From assembly GCA_963971575.1 (NCBI GenBank), contig OZ020623.1:12712980-12776979 (forward strand): a stretch of 64,000 bases of DNA, given 5' to 3'. Made by a program: the position numbers and the translations under genes. The stretch comes from Liopterus haemorrhoidalis (taxonomy: Eukaryota; Arthropoda; Insecta; Coleoptera; Dytiscidae). This document shows positions 22,346 through 33,601 of this stretch, piece after piece. The notes beneath the pieces were generated by a model. That model had not been told where the DNA came from. It was given only the letters and a program-made list of their open reading frames with translations, and ran no database searches. Within the stretch, counting starts at the first letter, position 1. Every line of letters begins with the position of its first letter.

Positions 22346-22463
22346 ATAAGGTAAAACGATAAGAAAGCAGTCCCTTGAATTGGTTTATAACCTATACGAA
22401 TATTTCCCACGAGAGCAAGAAAACAGTGGACCTTTGTTAACTGTACATGAGTTCAGCAGGTAA
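22346..22463 (+). pseudogene. HTH exon of a Tc1/IS630-type transposase
   Basis: Reads GKTIRKQSLELVYNLYEYFP then REQENSGPLLTVHEFSR and a GTAAAT donor-like site. The K-x-R...S-x-E-L-V-Y-N-L-Y-x-Y-F...G-P-L pattern is the N-terminal helix-turn-helix of a large insect transposase family with DDE_3 catalytic domains. Its 3' flank, up to the MITE at 22571, is repeated in inverse orientation at 53825-53970, again next to a MITE of the same family. The exon may therefore derive from the autonomous partner of those MITEs (inference). Confidence 0.55.
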
Positions 22464-22570
22464 ATAAATATAAATTAATATTTATCCCAGTATATCCATT
22501 ATGGACAATGTTTACAATATCCCCCTTCAAACTCTAGACAGATGGCAGCACATAACGACTACACTAAATA

Positions 22571-22974
22571 CAGTCTGTTCCAAACGGTTAAGCGGAACTA
22601 GATTTTGCAATCTAGTTACTTTCATCGTTTAAATCGTGCCTTTCGGCCGTTTTGTTTAAGCTTTGTAAATCATACTTACAATAAACATTTTTTGGTTAAG
22701 GTTAATATCATTTTAAAATGTCATTTTCTTTATATTTTGATTTTTTGTCATTCTTAATACAAATTTCCCATTTATTTATTTTTTTGTCATTAAAATATCT
22801 AAAAAAATATTTAATTTTGACATATGTCATTCGTTTCCATGGTTTAATTGTTGGAATTTTAAATTTTGACATCCCAACGTGAAAAATGAAATAACCCAAG
22901 CAAGGTCCCTTCTCGTGACAACCTAAAAGAACCAAATTCCCATTTAGTTCCGCTTAACCGTTTGGAACAGACTA
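22571..22974. mobile_element. TA-flanked MITE, CAGTCTGTTCC family, copy 1
   Basis: Inverted ends CAGTCTGTTCCAAACGGTTA at 22571 and complement near 22974, left TA at 22569-22570. About 404 bp, non-coding. The inside arms continue as AGCGGAACTA. The same family gives copies at 40482, 41431, 45180 and 53416 and fragments at 1, 33887, 53970, 61975 and 62208. TA flanks point to Tc1/mariner mobilisation. Confidence 0.85.
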
Positions 22975-23056
22975 ATTCAAAAATTATCAGTGGCTCTAAA
23001 ACAATGGTTTCTGGAAGCTAGCTAACCATCTTCTAGTTTAATGACAAAACACTATC

Positions 23057-23075
23057 TTAGGTTAGGTTAGGTTAG
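23057..23075 (+). repeat. Interstitial TTAGG repeat
   Basis: Nearly four TTAGG units in a row (19 bp). TTAGG is the canonical arthropod telomere repeat, and short interstitial runs are common in insect genomes. It sits between two direct copies of an ATCTTCTAGTTTAATGACA segment (about 23029 and 23119). Confidence 0.8.
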
Positions 23076-23529
23076 TAAGTGTTTGATTAGAAGAAGCCGA
23101 GCGAAGCGAGCTACCCATCTTCTAGTTTAATGACATAAATAAAAGTTCTGCACAGTCCCACCTGTTTAGAATCTCTGGATATTGAACAAATGACGTGTGT
23201 TTGTGACGCATGCACAGTGTGCAGTGGGATGTTTAATTCTACACCTTTATTATAATTAAAATTAGGCTCCGGAGTCATATATATTCACACTCAATTTGCA
23301 TTATTTTTATGAATTTTTTGTAGGCATCTTTCTCAGATAATAATAGATAATATTAGGTACGGAAATTGTAAGTTTTTTACACAATTTTCATTAGTTTTCA
23401 CTTTTATAACTTACAATTTTAAGTTAGATTTTACTATAAATCAGCGTAAATTTGACATCTATCGCAGCGCTAGGTTCTGTTAGGTTAATAAAACCGAGTA
23501 GAGCGAGCTAATTAAAGTTATTTATGGCC

Positions 23530-23633
23530 GGTTGCTAAAGTAAAAATTATCCCTAACTCAAGTTAACTATGTTGTAACATATAAAAACAAATGATTTTAA
23601 CTTGAGTTAGGGATAATTCTTACTTTAGCAACC
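23530..23633. repeat. 104-bp near-perfect hairpin
   Basis: Left arm GGTTGCTAAAGTAAAAATTA continues to CCCTAACTCAAGTTA; the right arm is its complement with one or two mismatches, ending 23633. Arms are about 36 bp, loop about 30 bp. It is probably a tiny foldback MITE in the dynein first intron. No flanking duplication is clear. Confidence 0.7.
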
Positions 23634-23814
23634 CAACATTAACGAACTAAATCAGCAACAAAGAATTAATCAGCTACGCCAATTGCTCGATTTTGATAGG
23701 CGTAGCTAAAATCTTAGATAGGAACATTCGAATATGACCTTGGACTTCTTTACATAATCAAACTTACAATACTTCCATGCTTTCTGTAAACTTATTATGT
23801 ACTTACTGCAATCT

Positions 23815-23992
23815 AGAGGCGCATTAAGCGGTGGGCGGACTGGGCGGCCGCCCGGGTCCCACGAAACTGGGGGTCCCACTGAGGCCTACATACAAATATT
23901 TCCATTCTATTTAAAATGGTAGAGGTCCCATTTTTATTTTACCGCCCAGGGCCCCCAAGCAACTTAATTCGCCACTGCTGCCATCTAGCGGT
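23815..23992. repeat. Dispersed repeat (shared with 33800-33882)
   Basis: A GC-rich start (GGCGGACTGGGCGGCCGCCC) leads into ATATTTCCATTCTATTTAAA and ends CAACTTAATTCGCCACTG. The second half recurs at 33800-33882 with a small deletion. The left GGCGCATTAAGCGG and right ATTCGCCACTGC ends may be terminal inversions. Non-coding. Confidence 0.5.
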
Positions 23993-24116
23993 AAATCGTT
24001 AAATAAGTTTTCATTCAACAAGAAGGCATGGTTTGAAACAATTGAAATACAAATTTACCTTGTCAAATGTCCAAATCATCAGTGCAGTTGTATACAATAA
24101 AAATATATATATATAC

Positions 24117-24324
24117 CTTTTTTGGCTTTCTTGGCCAGTCGTCTTTTTTCCAAGACAGTCCTCGCTGTTAGTTCCTTGGGCAGTTTAAATAAGTCCTCTT
24201 GTGGAACTTGTCTTGGAATATTTATTTTTGTAACAGTTACCGGCAAATCTCCTTGTTGTTCTAGTTTTGCCTTTTTCTCTTCTATAGTTTTTAAAAGTTT
24301 AGCCCTCTCCCTTTTTAAAGACAT
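24117..24324 (-). CDS. Axonemal dynein heavy chain, first coding exon
   Basis: Start of a gene whose nine exons in this window (24324 to 2856) total 2322 coding bases, 774 codons, in uninterrupted frame with GT-AG junctions. The product is the large ATPase subunit of a single-headed inner-arm dynein of the DNAH3/7/12 group, acting in cilia and flagella; in insects this means sperm tails and chordotonal cilia. Only the tail, which binds intermediate chains, is seen. This exon begins MSLKRERAKLLKTIEEKKAK, is Lys/Glu-rich, has an in-frame TAA two codons upstream, and ends AKK plus one base before GTATAT. Which of DNAH3, 7 or 12 is the closest relative cannot be settled by eye. Confidence 0.82.
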
Positions 24325-25259
24325 TTTTTAAAAACTACTAGAAAAGAAATAACATATACAAAAACAACATATACAAAAACAAACTTATTTATATTCCATG
24401 GCTGTAATGATTAATCAATAATATGAATCATATTTATTAAATAAAAATTGTTTTTATTTTAATCAAGACAGCCATGACTGTCATAGGATGACATTTAATT
24501 TTAAGTACGTCATGCAAATTTTGCTTGGTATATTATTATACTTTACTCAGTAGTAGGTAGGTATAAATTCGCCTACAGACGATGTGTCTGTAGGCGAGCA
24601 TTGGCTAACGCTGGTACCAGCATTGAATGTAATATTTAGCATTGGTGGACATTTGTATAGTCGTAGCATACAGACGATGTGTCGATTAAGCTCCAACGTT
24701 TGCTAAGTGCAAAATAGCGAACATGGGCCAACTTTGGTAAAATCAAGATTATTAAAGTATAAGGTTGTCTCGTAACTTGTAGCGGTGGGGATAAATAGAG
24801 AGGCTACGCGTCATCCGTATGTTAACGGGACATCGGTCTTTGTTTATCGTATATGTTAATACACGTGAAGTTTGATTTTTGGCTGTAAATATAAAAATAT
24901 CGTTTATTTTTTTTGATTTTCTACTTGTTTTAATTTATTTTTTCATCAAAAGGAATGTTTCTTCGCCAGGCGCGCACCCGTAAAATTAATCGGGGGGGGT
25001 CCATTTCGAAAAAATATCCGTAAAATAATAGTAGTACATTGTTTATATTTTTTCACGGAGAGGAGTTGGCTCATATATATTTTTATTTTGATTATAATTT
25101 AATTTTTATTAATAAAAAAGCTGATTTTTTATTTTCATTTGCTTTCCATATTTTAGTTTTAGGATGTCCCCCCGTAACTACCCTAATATACGTCAAATTG
25201 AAAACATGCATAGAACAAATAAGATATGTTTTCTTATAAACAATTTTTATTGTATATTT
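24325..25259. other. Dynein upstream region, no gene
   Basis: This stretch should hold the dynein 5' UTR and promoter, but no convincing TATA/initiator pair was found. It contains two related fragments around ATACAGACGATGTGTC (about 24572 and 24669) and a poly-G tract at 24992-24999. No supported coding sequence. Confidence 0.45.
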
Positions 25260-25866
25260 GAGAGATATTGCAACCTCTGTGCAACTGATCTTTTAATAAA
25301 GTTTCACTTTATTTGATATGTGCGCATGCGCAGTTGATATATCCTTAATTTCTTTCTTTTATTAAAATACAGGCTACATTTATTTAATTTAAATAACGGC
25401 AAAGCATTTTTATTTAAAGCGCGTTTATTTTGACAGGTCTTCTGTCAATTTAACCTCAAAATTAACAACGGAGTAAATTCGAACATAAAATTTGTTGAGT
25501 TTTCGTGTGAGTTCTTGTGAGTAATGATGCAAGTTAAAGATAAAAAACGTTTACGATTTAAATACGAGGATGATGTTATATTTCTCCGAGAAATTGTGTC
25601 ACGAAACCCTTTTGCGAATGGTTGTGTAGTGTGGGAAGAAGTTAAAAATAGTCTGCTGCATTTAACTCATATAAGGGTTGCAGTTAACTTCTATATTCAT
25701 TACGATTTCGATCTGTCAATTTGGCATATTTGTCAAAATAAAGTATGAAGCAAGAGCCACGTTGCAATAACACTCTTTAAAACATTATGAAAAATTTTAA
25801 TACAGGATACTTTATTAGAGGTTTCTTTTAATAAAGTCAGATTTTTTTCACTTTGCAATATCTCTC
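25260..25866 (+). mobile_element. ~600-bp element with Myb-like ORF remnant, copy B
   Basis: Inverted ends GAGAGATATTGCA at 25260 and complement ending 25866. It matches copy A (5464-6047) over its whole length in the opposite orientation. The 75-codon open frame 25524-25748 begins MMQVKDKKRLRFKYEDDVIF and continues LREIVSRNPFANGCVVWEEV, reminiscent of Myb/SANT-like domains of transposon accessory proteins. The rest of the protein is lost. It is non-autonomous. Confidence 0.6.
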
Positions 25867-27907
25867 TAATATAAGTAGTTTTTCCTGTTAATATACTTCT
25901 GTTTATAAAGAAAATATTTTAAGTTTTTTAGTACCAGTTTTAACCCAGAAACACCCCCTAAGATAGAAAATTTTGAGACACCATGCCTATATTTGAATCC
26001 TGGTTCTACTCTATTGTTCCAAATTTCGTTAAAATACGTCCAGCCGTTTTTATAAACAGATTAACCTCCAATTTTATTAATTACTATATTAGCAATTTGT
26101 TTTTCCATTTTTATTTAAATATACCTTAAATTATATTTGTATTCGAATTTATTGTTATTTATTAACTATGATACAAATATACATCACCTTAAATTTTACA
26201 TAAATCAGTATAAAATATCCGTAGGTTTTTATTTATAATTTATTCAATAGAACTGTCTTAAAATAAATATCTATTATATTATGAAAATAGTCAATAAAAA
26301 TATTTTAAAACGTGCAACATCTATATTAACTTTGTATGCTAGTATGAACTATGCATACGTGTGACGTATTCCCTCTCACGCTTTGATTGGTCAGAAGTTA
26401 TTAGACAACCTTTACTTTAATAATCTTGGGTAAAATGGCGTCTGACAGTGAAAGTGTGGTTATGGTCGCAGCTTCGACCTTGCTTTTGATATTTAAATTA
26501 GATTGAAAGTATAAAATATACGCAAAAATTTATGTGAAATGTGAATTTTCACACATTTCATGGTTTTGCAGGTGTAGGTATTTAATAAGTGTAAGAAGTC
26601 AACAGAATGCTGGATGTCTAAAACATTTTTTTTTTCTATAATCACATCAAAACTAACAGATTTTTGATAATTATTTTTATTCGATATTTGAGTACTAAAA
26701 GCTTCCATTTAATTTGTTATTTAAATAATTTGCGAATATTACTTCGTAAGAAAATATAAATTAAAAAATTCTAGATAGCAATTTTTTTCTGCATTTACTT
26801 CGTATCTAAGTCTTCATTAAATTAATAAGAAATATATTGATAAATGAATTCTATAGCGGGTTCATATTTAATATACGTTTTTTTATTATTTGAGCATGCA
26901 TTAATTACAGAAAATGATAAATATATATTGACTAAATAACAATTTTATTTTGATACAGTGTCTACGAACGCTAAACTGTGATTCTTAAGTCACATTGGCG
27001 AAGAGATACTATTGACGTAGATCATCTTCCGCGGTAAAATATAGTCCTGCTATACTTCATATTTTTTCAATTTCAGAAACGTATTTCTCACTATTGTACC
27101 ATTTCCTAACTATTTGGTCATAGTTAACTAGGCTTTCAGAAACCGGCTCTCGAGATTTTATTTGGTACCCCACTAAAATAAATACTTTATCAAAAAAAAA
27201 AAAATTTATGTGAAGTGTGAATTTTCACACATTTCAGGGTTTCGCAGGTATTTAGTAAGTGAATAATGATTATTTGGAATGCCAAAACAAATTTTATGTT
27301 AAAATTTTTTTTTTTGTTAATTTTAATTCGAATGCCTAATACCATTATGTAAGTTTCTAAATATGTGCAGTATTTTTTTTTTTTTATATAGCAAGGTTCA
27401 ATAAAATTTTGAAACAATTCCTCTTAGATAGATATATAATCTAAAAATATTAAGTGAAGGCGGAATGCTGAGTGTGTAGGACATATTTTGCTTTGTAGTA
27501 TTCACTGTAAAATCAACAATATTTTAAAAATAATTTATCATCTCTTAATCTAAGAGCTTTAAAAACAAATTTTATGTTAAAATATTTTTATGTTAATTTT
27601 AATTCGAGTGCCTAATACCATTATTTAGGTTTTTTAATATGTGCAGTATTTTTTTATATAGCAAGGTTCATTAAGATTTTGAAAATTGCGCCTATGGCTT
27701 TATTGGTTGTTTCTAGTCATAGCTCCTCCCTTTGATTTCGTGTACATTCAAACAGAATTAAATTATAATTTCAACAATTTCCACTGGTTATTAAATTTAC
27801 GTTGCTTTTAAAAATTAAATGCAACATTTGCCAAAATATAACTAGAATTTTGAAAAAATAATTTAAAAAAAATAAAAATGCAAAAAAAAAATAAAAAATA
27901 ATATTGT
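25867..27907. other. Gene-free stretch with dispersed repeats
   Basis: No supported gene. Contents: a fragment at 25930-26070 ending with GTTAAAATACGTCCAGCCG-type sequence, like LINE tails; a repeat with the palindrome GTGAATTTTCACAC at 26519-26640, again at 27200-27280 and 46757-46850; and a direct duplication of about 110 bp (27308-27420 and 27590-27690) containing GCCTAATACCATTAT and ATATAGCAAGGTTCA. Short open frames here are repeat-derived. Confidence 0.5.
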
Positions 27908-27985
27908 CTCTTTTCGTGGGATTCGAACTCATTTTCTTGGGCAGAACGCTAGTACCGTAACCATTGCACCAAGATGCACGTTACA
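27908..27985 (-). repeat. tRNA-derived SINE head or tRNA pseudogene
   Basis: On the minus strand the A box TGGTGCAATGG and, about 30 bases on, the B box AGTTCGAATCC are spaced as in a tRNA, giving an internal RNA polymerase III promoter. The acceptor stem does not pair, and an A/T-rich tail follows on the 3' side (toward 27840). It is therefore a SINE-like unit or decayed tRNA rather than a working tRNA gene. Confidence 0.6.
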
Positions 27986-28379
27986 ATTTAGTGTGTTATA
28001 TAACTATAAGTTTTCAACATTATTAGCAAAAAAACACAAAAAATGCTTTTTTTTCCAAAAACATAATCTGATCAAAAATTCCTGTTGTACTATTCCGGTT
28101 CACACCAATGTACATTACTTAGAATTTTTTCAGATTTTTAGTTTAAACCATATAAAATCGCTTCAAAATAATTTATTTTGCAAAAATAAAAATTTGATCG
28201 TTAATCCACGTACCAAGAGCTTTCATTTGATACCCTACTCAGAATTTTAAAAAAATATTATTTTTTTCGATGAGCACATATTTGTTTATATTTTTAGGGG
28301 GATATGTTTTTTAGATGTTTTAGTATTTTTCCTATGTGCGGGTCAAAGATTTGTATAAGCATGCCAAATTTCAACTTTC

Positions 28380-28485
28380 TAGCTTTAGCCGTTTGGCTAC
28401 AATTTTTACCGAACAGACAGACAGACGACAAAATGACGATATAAGGGTTTTTTGGTCATACCTACAAAACCCTAAAAACGAATGA
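28380..28485 (+). repeat. LINE 3' tail
   Basis: AGCCGTTTGGCTAC, then ACAGACAGACAGACGAC, then GACGATATAAGGGTTTTTTG, ending CCCTAAAAA. This order is typical of 3' ends of insect RTE-like LINEs. A shorter, inverted copy is at 46843-46915. No coding region is attached. Confidence 0.55.
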
Positions 28486-28573
28486 TTTTTATTTTATCAT
28501 AAAATTAATAACATCAAATATATATATTTTTTCTTTTGTTTGTTGGTACAAAATATTTATTCCATTAAGGCCT

Positions 28574-28852
28574 TATATTTCCACCTGAGGTACACCTCTA
28601 GGTAAATATCTGACAGACACGGGTATCTGGAACTTCATCTGCTGAATGAATGTCAATACCAATCAGTGAATTCAATACGAAAGTCTCATTATCTGTTGGA
28701 TAACTATCCAATAGATAAATTTGTATTGAAAGACAGGATGACATTTATTCAGCACAGAAAGTATCACATAAACTTTATCTTTCAAATACCTAGTTACTTA
28801 GAGGTTTACCTGAAGGTGGAAAAACTAGACCTAAAACAGTTGTTAAAATTAC
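28574..28852. repeat. Imperfect ~280-bp palindrome
   Basis: The left half (CCACCTGAGGTACACCTCTA...GCTGAATGAATGTC) reappears as a diverged complement on the right (GACATTTATTCAGCAC...AGAGGTTTACC...AAGGTGG). The centre holds a smaller palindrome around TTGGATAACTATCCAA. Likely an old foldback element. The open frame at 28666-28860 lies inside it and is not considered a gene. Confidence 0.45.
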
Positions 28853-29522
28853 AATTTTAATATAGAATTGAAGAGTAGTCTTAGTTGTTTACAATGGATC
28901 ACTTCTTCTGAATCAAACAATATTTGTTTATTTTTATTTTGTTTCAAAATTTACAAGTTCCAAATTCAAAATTACAATGCAGTTAAGTGATAGATTATTG
29001 TATTATGGTGTCAGTATTTATTTAATTTTATCATTATGTTGTACAGTTATTTTATCATACAGACTTATAAAGTGGATTACTATCAAAAATCAAAATTACA
29101 ATCTTCGGAAAAATTCAATATCCAAAGCTAAAGAGGCAGAATAAAATTTACATAATCAAAACGAAACCCATCCGCGCATGCGTATTTCTGCCTTAATTGT
29201 CACGTTAGATCTGTCACCGGTAAAAGAAAATTAAAATTCTAATGGTTTGTATAGAATTCTTTTTGTATTTTTGTTTAAAAATGTATTATCCACATTTTCA
29301 CTCACACTTTTGTATAAATGTCAAAATATTTTATTCACTTTTCTCTTGCTCTTTGCACACATTTCTGCTTTATTTATTCACCATGGAAACTAAAATTTTT
29401 TTCTTTAAGTTTCAAAATATAAATCAATAAACAAATATAAGCTTTTAAAAATTATATAATTATCTTTCTAACCTAAAATTTATAATACTTTTATGTATAT
29501 TTTAAATATGTATTCTTTGTAG

Positions 29523-29675
29523 ATGTTTTCATATTCTCTTGCACGATATCTTCACATTGGCCGCACATTATGGGCTGCGGAAAAATCCTTGCTTGCATCA
29601 CTTCGGAAGAAGACTGGGTACACATTTTCAAACTGCAAAAAGGCTTTGGAACTTCACAATAATGACATTACACAA
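29523..29675 (+). CDS. TSFM: Mitochondrial elongation factor Ts, exon 1
   Basis: First exon of a complete four-exon gene (29523-33601; 912 coding bases, 303 aa plus stop). EF-Ts exchanges GDP for GTP on mitochondrial EF-Tu during translation. This exon gives a short Arg-containing, hydrophobic presequence, [17 protein letters not shown], then the UBA-like N-terminal domain [20 protein letters not shown] and [10 protein letters not shown]. The ATG directly follows TTTGTAG, either an in-frame stop or the acceptor of a 5' UTR exon; both support this start. The donor GTAAAT is at 29676, phase 0. A 2.2-kb intron follows. Confidence 0.9.
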
Positions 29676-31857
29676 GTAAATTTTTCTATATTTTGTATTT
29701 TTAGTAACGTAGATGTTTTTCTGAAAAATTAACGATTAAAATTGATTTTGTTATACATTAAAACGTTGATTATCTCTGGGTTCGGATTAACGAATTAATT
29801 CTAATTGTAATCTTATTTAAAAAAATTACATATTTATGGATAATGTTACAAATAAAACAATTAAAAAGTTACGAACGTTTAAAAAGAATGAAAATTTTGT
29901 TTGATATGTGCACACATTAATCTCATGTTTTTATTCGATTTGTAAGGTTATTAATCAAATAGACGTAAATTGTATCAATGAGGTTTTTCAATTGTCCGTG
30001 TTTAAGCGTCTAGGAGTTATCACAGATAATAAACGTTTACTGTAACACTGCACTATCGTAGAAGATTTAGCTGCCTCGTTAACATAATTATACATTTGAG
30101 AAGCGTTCATACAAAAATAGACATGTCTATTTTTATTTCTTTTATGATTTTTATTTTCTTTATGAATACTTAGCAGTTTTTATTCACATTGGCATATTGA
30201 ATTTTGTGAATTTCATTGGGATTTTAATTTTTTAAGTAGTTATGACCTCACTTTCGATTGATGTGAGAAAAAAATTGATATCTAGTTCCACAAGAAACTA
30301 AGAAATCAATAATATTTATTACTTAACATGTATTTTTTTGTCTAATGCATCCGTGTTTTCAAATTTTCAAACATAAAGGTTTGAGATTTTTTTGTTTTTT
30401 TAATTGTTTGAAAAACAGTTTAAATGGACATGCCTCTTTTACTCAAATGCTCCTCATTTATGTAGTGATTGTTTTATTTTTATTTTTTAAATTAATTTTT
30501 AATTATCTTTGATCAAATCAAAAATGAAGCAAGTTAAAAACGTAAATTGTTTAGGTGTGTGACCTTGAATTTCATAGTTCATGGCTTCATTTAAGTATTG
30601 CATACTTTGAAAATTAGTTCATCAGTAAAATAGTGTATAATTTCTCTATTACTGTTTTTCAGTTTGTGAAAATAATAAAGTTATGTCTACCTCGAAAGTA
30701 TGTATTGAAATTTTTGTAATATGTTTTTAAGTTCACATTTTTGAGTAGATTAAATAAATTTATTTAGTTATTAGCTGAGGTAAAACTTTGTACAATTTTT
30801 ATTTTTTTTTTGTTTATCCTGCGAAATGGTATATCACCATTATTATTATTTTTTTATTATTATCCCTTGTTATTATTTCCTAGTCATACTAAATTTATTA
30901 TTAACGTCTAGACTTGGAAAATTAGTTAAAAAAGTTTTTGCTTTCGACTCGAAGTCATTTGTGTTTGATAGTGGGAAAAAAAAACTAGTTTTTAAAGATT
31001 GGACAAATGGAATATGATTCAACTCCTATGGCTTTCTATCCAGGTTTTTCAAAACGCGATGCGTCTTTTTCTTTTATCATGTATGCATGCGCAAATACAG
31101 AATTTACAAGGCTTGTCAGTGGTGTTAGATTTGGGAGATTATCCCCAGTTCTAGGGATAATATGAAAAATTCTTTTATATTGAGAACTGACACGCTCGGA
31201 TACGCAGTCTGGTGGTCAAATATTGTACTACGCTTCTGTAGTACTATTTGAAATTATTAAATATGTTCTGGTGTTGATTTTTTGTTAGAACGTCGATAGA
31301 TACATTTTCATAAAATAAAAATGTACTGTGCTTAAATTAATCTGTTCCCTGTTAGCATATTGACAGCTGAATACTAGACAATTCAGCCATTTTGCCATGA
31401 ATTACAGCGCCGCCAACGGTAATGTCACTTCTCAATAGGGAAAAAGGGAATTTGGGACTTTATCTAGGGATTTTTTACATTTCAAGTTTGTTTTTTTAAA
31501 TCGGTAATTATTAATAAAAAACTTACGCTCGAATACACTGTCTGGCGGTCAAAAATTGTACTAGACACTCTAGTACTGTTTGAACTTATTACGTATATTT
31601 TTGTGTTGATTTTTGTTAGAATGTTAATAGAAGTTGTGAAAAACTATAAAAGCAGAACAAATTGTAGTGTTTTCACTTTGGTGATCAATTTTTCCAACTT
31701 ACATATGTACATATCCCAAAAATTTTTCGAAATCTAATTCGTAATATTAGTTTATGTAATAATGTTTATTCTTTATTTATTTTTTCTCAAGGCCATTTCT
31801 TTTAATCCACCATTTTATATTATTTACCATTCTTATCATTGTCTATTTTTATTCCAG
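29676..31857 (+). other. EF-Ts intron 1 with a direct duplication
   Basis: Intron of 2182 bp. Segments 31192-31306 and 31526-31635 are diverged direct copies (ACGCTCGGATACGCAGTCTGG versus ACGCTCGAATACACTGTCTGG and onward). Some 220 bp of other sequence separates them. No nested gene is supported; open frames are short and AT-driven. Confidence 0.6.
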
Positions 31858-32109
31858 GCAGAAAAGTGGTTGAAAGACCAAGCGCAAGCTATGGGTTGGT
31901 CAAAAGCTACAAAACTGGAAGGACGACAGACAACGCAGGGCTTAATTGGTGTAGCCGTTAAAGATAACAGTGGAGCACTCGTCGAAATCAACTGCGAGAC
32001 TGATTTCGTAGCGAGGAATAAAACGTTTCAAGACATGGTTGAGAATGCTGCGAAAGCATGTTTGCAGTTTACCATTAATCAGAAACAACAAAAGACACCA
32101 TTGACAAAA
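31858..32109 (+). CDS. TSFM: Mitochondrial EF-Ts, exon 2
   Basis: Encodes 84 residues, starting [20 protein letters not shown] and including [14 protein letters not shown] and the signature [13 protein letters not shown]. This [12 protein letters not shown] block is the best-known EF-Ts motif and contacts EF-Tu. The acceptor TTTTTATTCCAG and donor GTAAGG are canonical, with both boundaries in phase 0. The frame upstream of 31858 is intronic read-through. Confidence 0.95.
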
Positions 32110-32461
32110 GTAAGGTTATATTTAAGATTTTAAACTAATATTGTCTTTGTTGGAGCTTGTAAATAATTGGAATTATAGGGCGTAGTTAAAAGGGTTTAAG
32201 TTCAAATTGTTGCTCGTGTTTTAATGACGAAGATGATTTCACTAGTAGATCATCTTTCGTAAGTTTTTGCTTTATTTTTATAACTTATAAAATACAATAG
32301 ACTTGTCAAATGATGAAATTAATGAAATAATCTAATTGTTGTAACTAAATCAGAAACTATCCAAAAATATTTAACCGAAAAGGGATAATTTAATGACAAT
32401 CCACGTCCTCACTCAGTACAAAAAACTTTTACGTAGGCCTAATAGTTATAATTTATTTCAG

Positions 32462-32685
32462 ATAGCATTAAGTTCGGAACAACTAAAAGTTTTACAAGGC
32501 GAAGATGGAAAGACGTTAGGTGATACATTAGCTCTCGTTATTGGTAACGTTGGAGAGAATGCATCTTTACGTAGAGCAATATGTTTCAAAGGTGATCCCG
32601 GAATATATATGTCAGGCTATGCTCATCCTTCAACGCAGCAATCTGCTGTTATGTTCGGAAGATATGGAGCCATCGTAGCTTACAA
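32462..32685 (+). CDS. TSFM: Mitochondrial EF-Ts, exon 3
   Basis: Encodes about 74 residues beginning IALSSEQLKVLQGEDGKTLG, then NVGENASLRRAI and the GYAHPSTQ and GRYGAIVAYK stretches of the core domain. The acceptor TTTATTTCAG precedes it. The donor GTAAGT follows two bases of a Lys codon, completed by the first base of exon 4. Confidence 0.93.
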
Positions 32686-32743
32686 GTAAGTGGAAAAACC
32701 TTAAAACACCTTTTTAAAATTTTATAATAAAAGAGATATTAAT

Positions 32744-33070
32744 TTTTTGGAGAGTTATAGCGGAAAAACCCCAAAAATTAAAAATTTAAATTACTCCCTT
32801 ATTATTGACTTAACAGCAAAAACTTATATAACAAATATTGTTAAGAATAAGAAGACACATCTTTTATCTAAATGCATTTTTTTGATTGGACAAATATTTG
32901 GAGGGTAATGGCGCAAACCCCAAAAATTAAAAATTTAAATTACTCCCTTATTATTGGCTTAACAGCAAAAACTCATATGACAAATATTGTTAAGAATAAG
33001 AAGACAAGTCTTTTATCTAAATAAAAAATTTTGATTGGATAAATATTTGGAGAGTTATGGCGGAAAAGCC
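32744..33070. repeat. Tandem repeat in EF-Ts intron 3
   Basis: About two and a half diverged units of roughly 145 bp: GAGAGTTATAGCGGAAAAAC, AAAATTTAAATTACTCCC, TTATTATTGACTTAACAGCA, AAATATTGTTAAGAATAAGA, CTTTTATCTAAATGCATTTT. The same order occurs at 2440-2800, so this repeat is dispersed and tandem at each site. Confidence 0.65.
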
Positions 33071-33318
33071 CCAAAACTTAAAAAATTAATATCTCTTTTA
33101 TCATAAAACTTTTACCAAGGTGTTTTAAGGTTTTTTGCCTTCTTTTGACCTGTAATATCACCCATTAAAAAAGAAATAAGAATACCGTAAACACCTGTAT
33201 ATACCGAAATTTCATTATTAAAGTATTTATTTAATTTGTTAATGTTCTTTTCGAAAGGCATCTATTTGAAAATTGTCAAAAAATTGTATTTATATTTTTA
33301 TCAACATTTATTTTTTAG

Positions 33319-33601
33319 GGCGCATAAAAATGAAAAGACAGACAAAGTAAGCAGACAAATCTGTCAGCATGTTGTTGGAATGAATCCTAAAAGAATTGGC
33401 GATGCAAACAGAGACATTCCAAACAAAAATACAGATGATGAGACATGTTTAATTTTTCAAGATTTCGTTGCCGATGAAGAATTAAAAATTGCACAAGTTT
33501 TAAATGAGTATGAAATGGAGATCATCGACTTCAAAAGAATGGAATGTGGAGAAGAAGATATACGTGGGATTCCGTTAGATCATGTTGAGACATGTCAATA
33601 A
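33319..33601 (+). CDS. TSFM: Mitochondrial EF-Ts, terminal exon
   Basis: Encodes AHKNEKTDKVSRQICQHVVG and MNPKRIGD, then the long C-terminal helix and the end DHVETCQ, with stop at 33599-33601. The acceptor TTTTTTAG is at 33311-33318. The first base completes the Lys codon begun in exon 3. Possible polyadenylation signals AATAAA overlap the stop and occur again at 33677-33682. A near-identical copy of this exon with its acceptor lies at 44225-44507. Confidence 0.93.

Noticed and set aside
24079..24116. Extension of the dynein first exon to the next stop
   Set aside because: The GTATAT donor at 24116 fits the phase of exon 2; residues beyond it are encoded by a TA-rich intron.
27908..27985. 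Functional tRNA gene
   Set aside because: A and B boxes are good but the acceptor stem does not pair; treated as SINE/pseudogene.
28666..28860. 64-codon open frame as a gene
   Set aside because: Sits in an imperfect palindrome with no family features.
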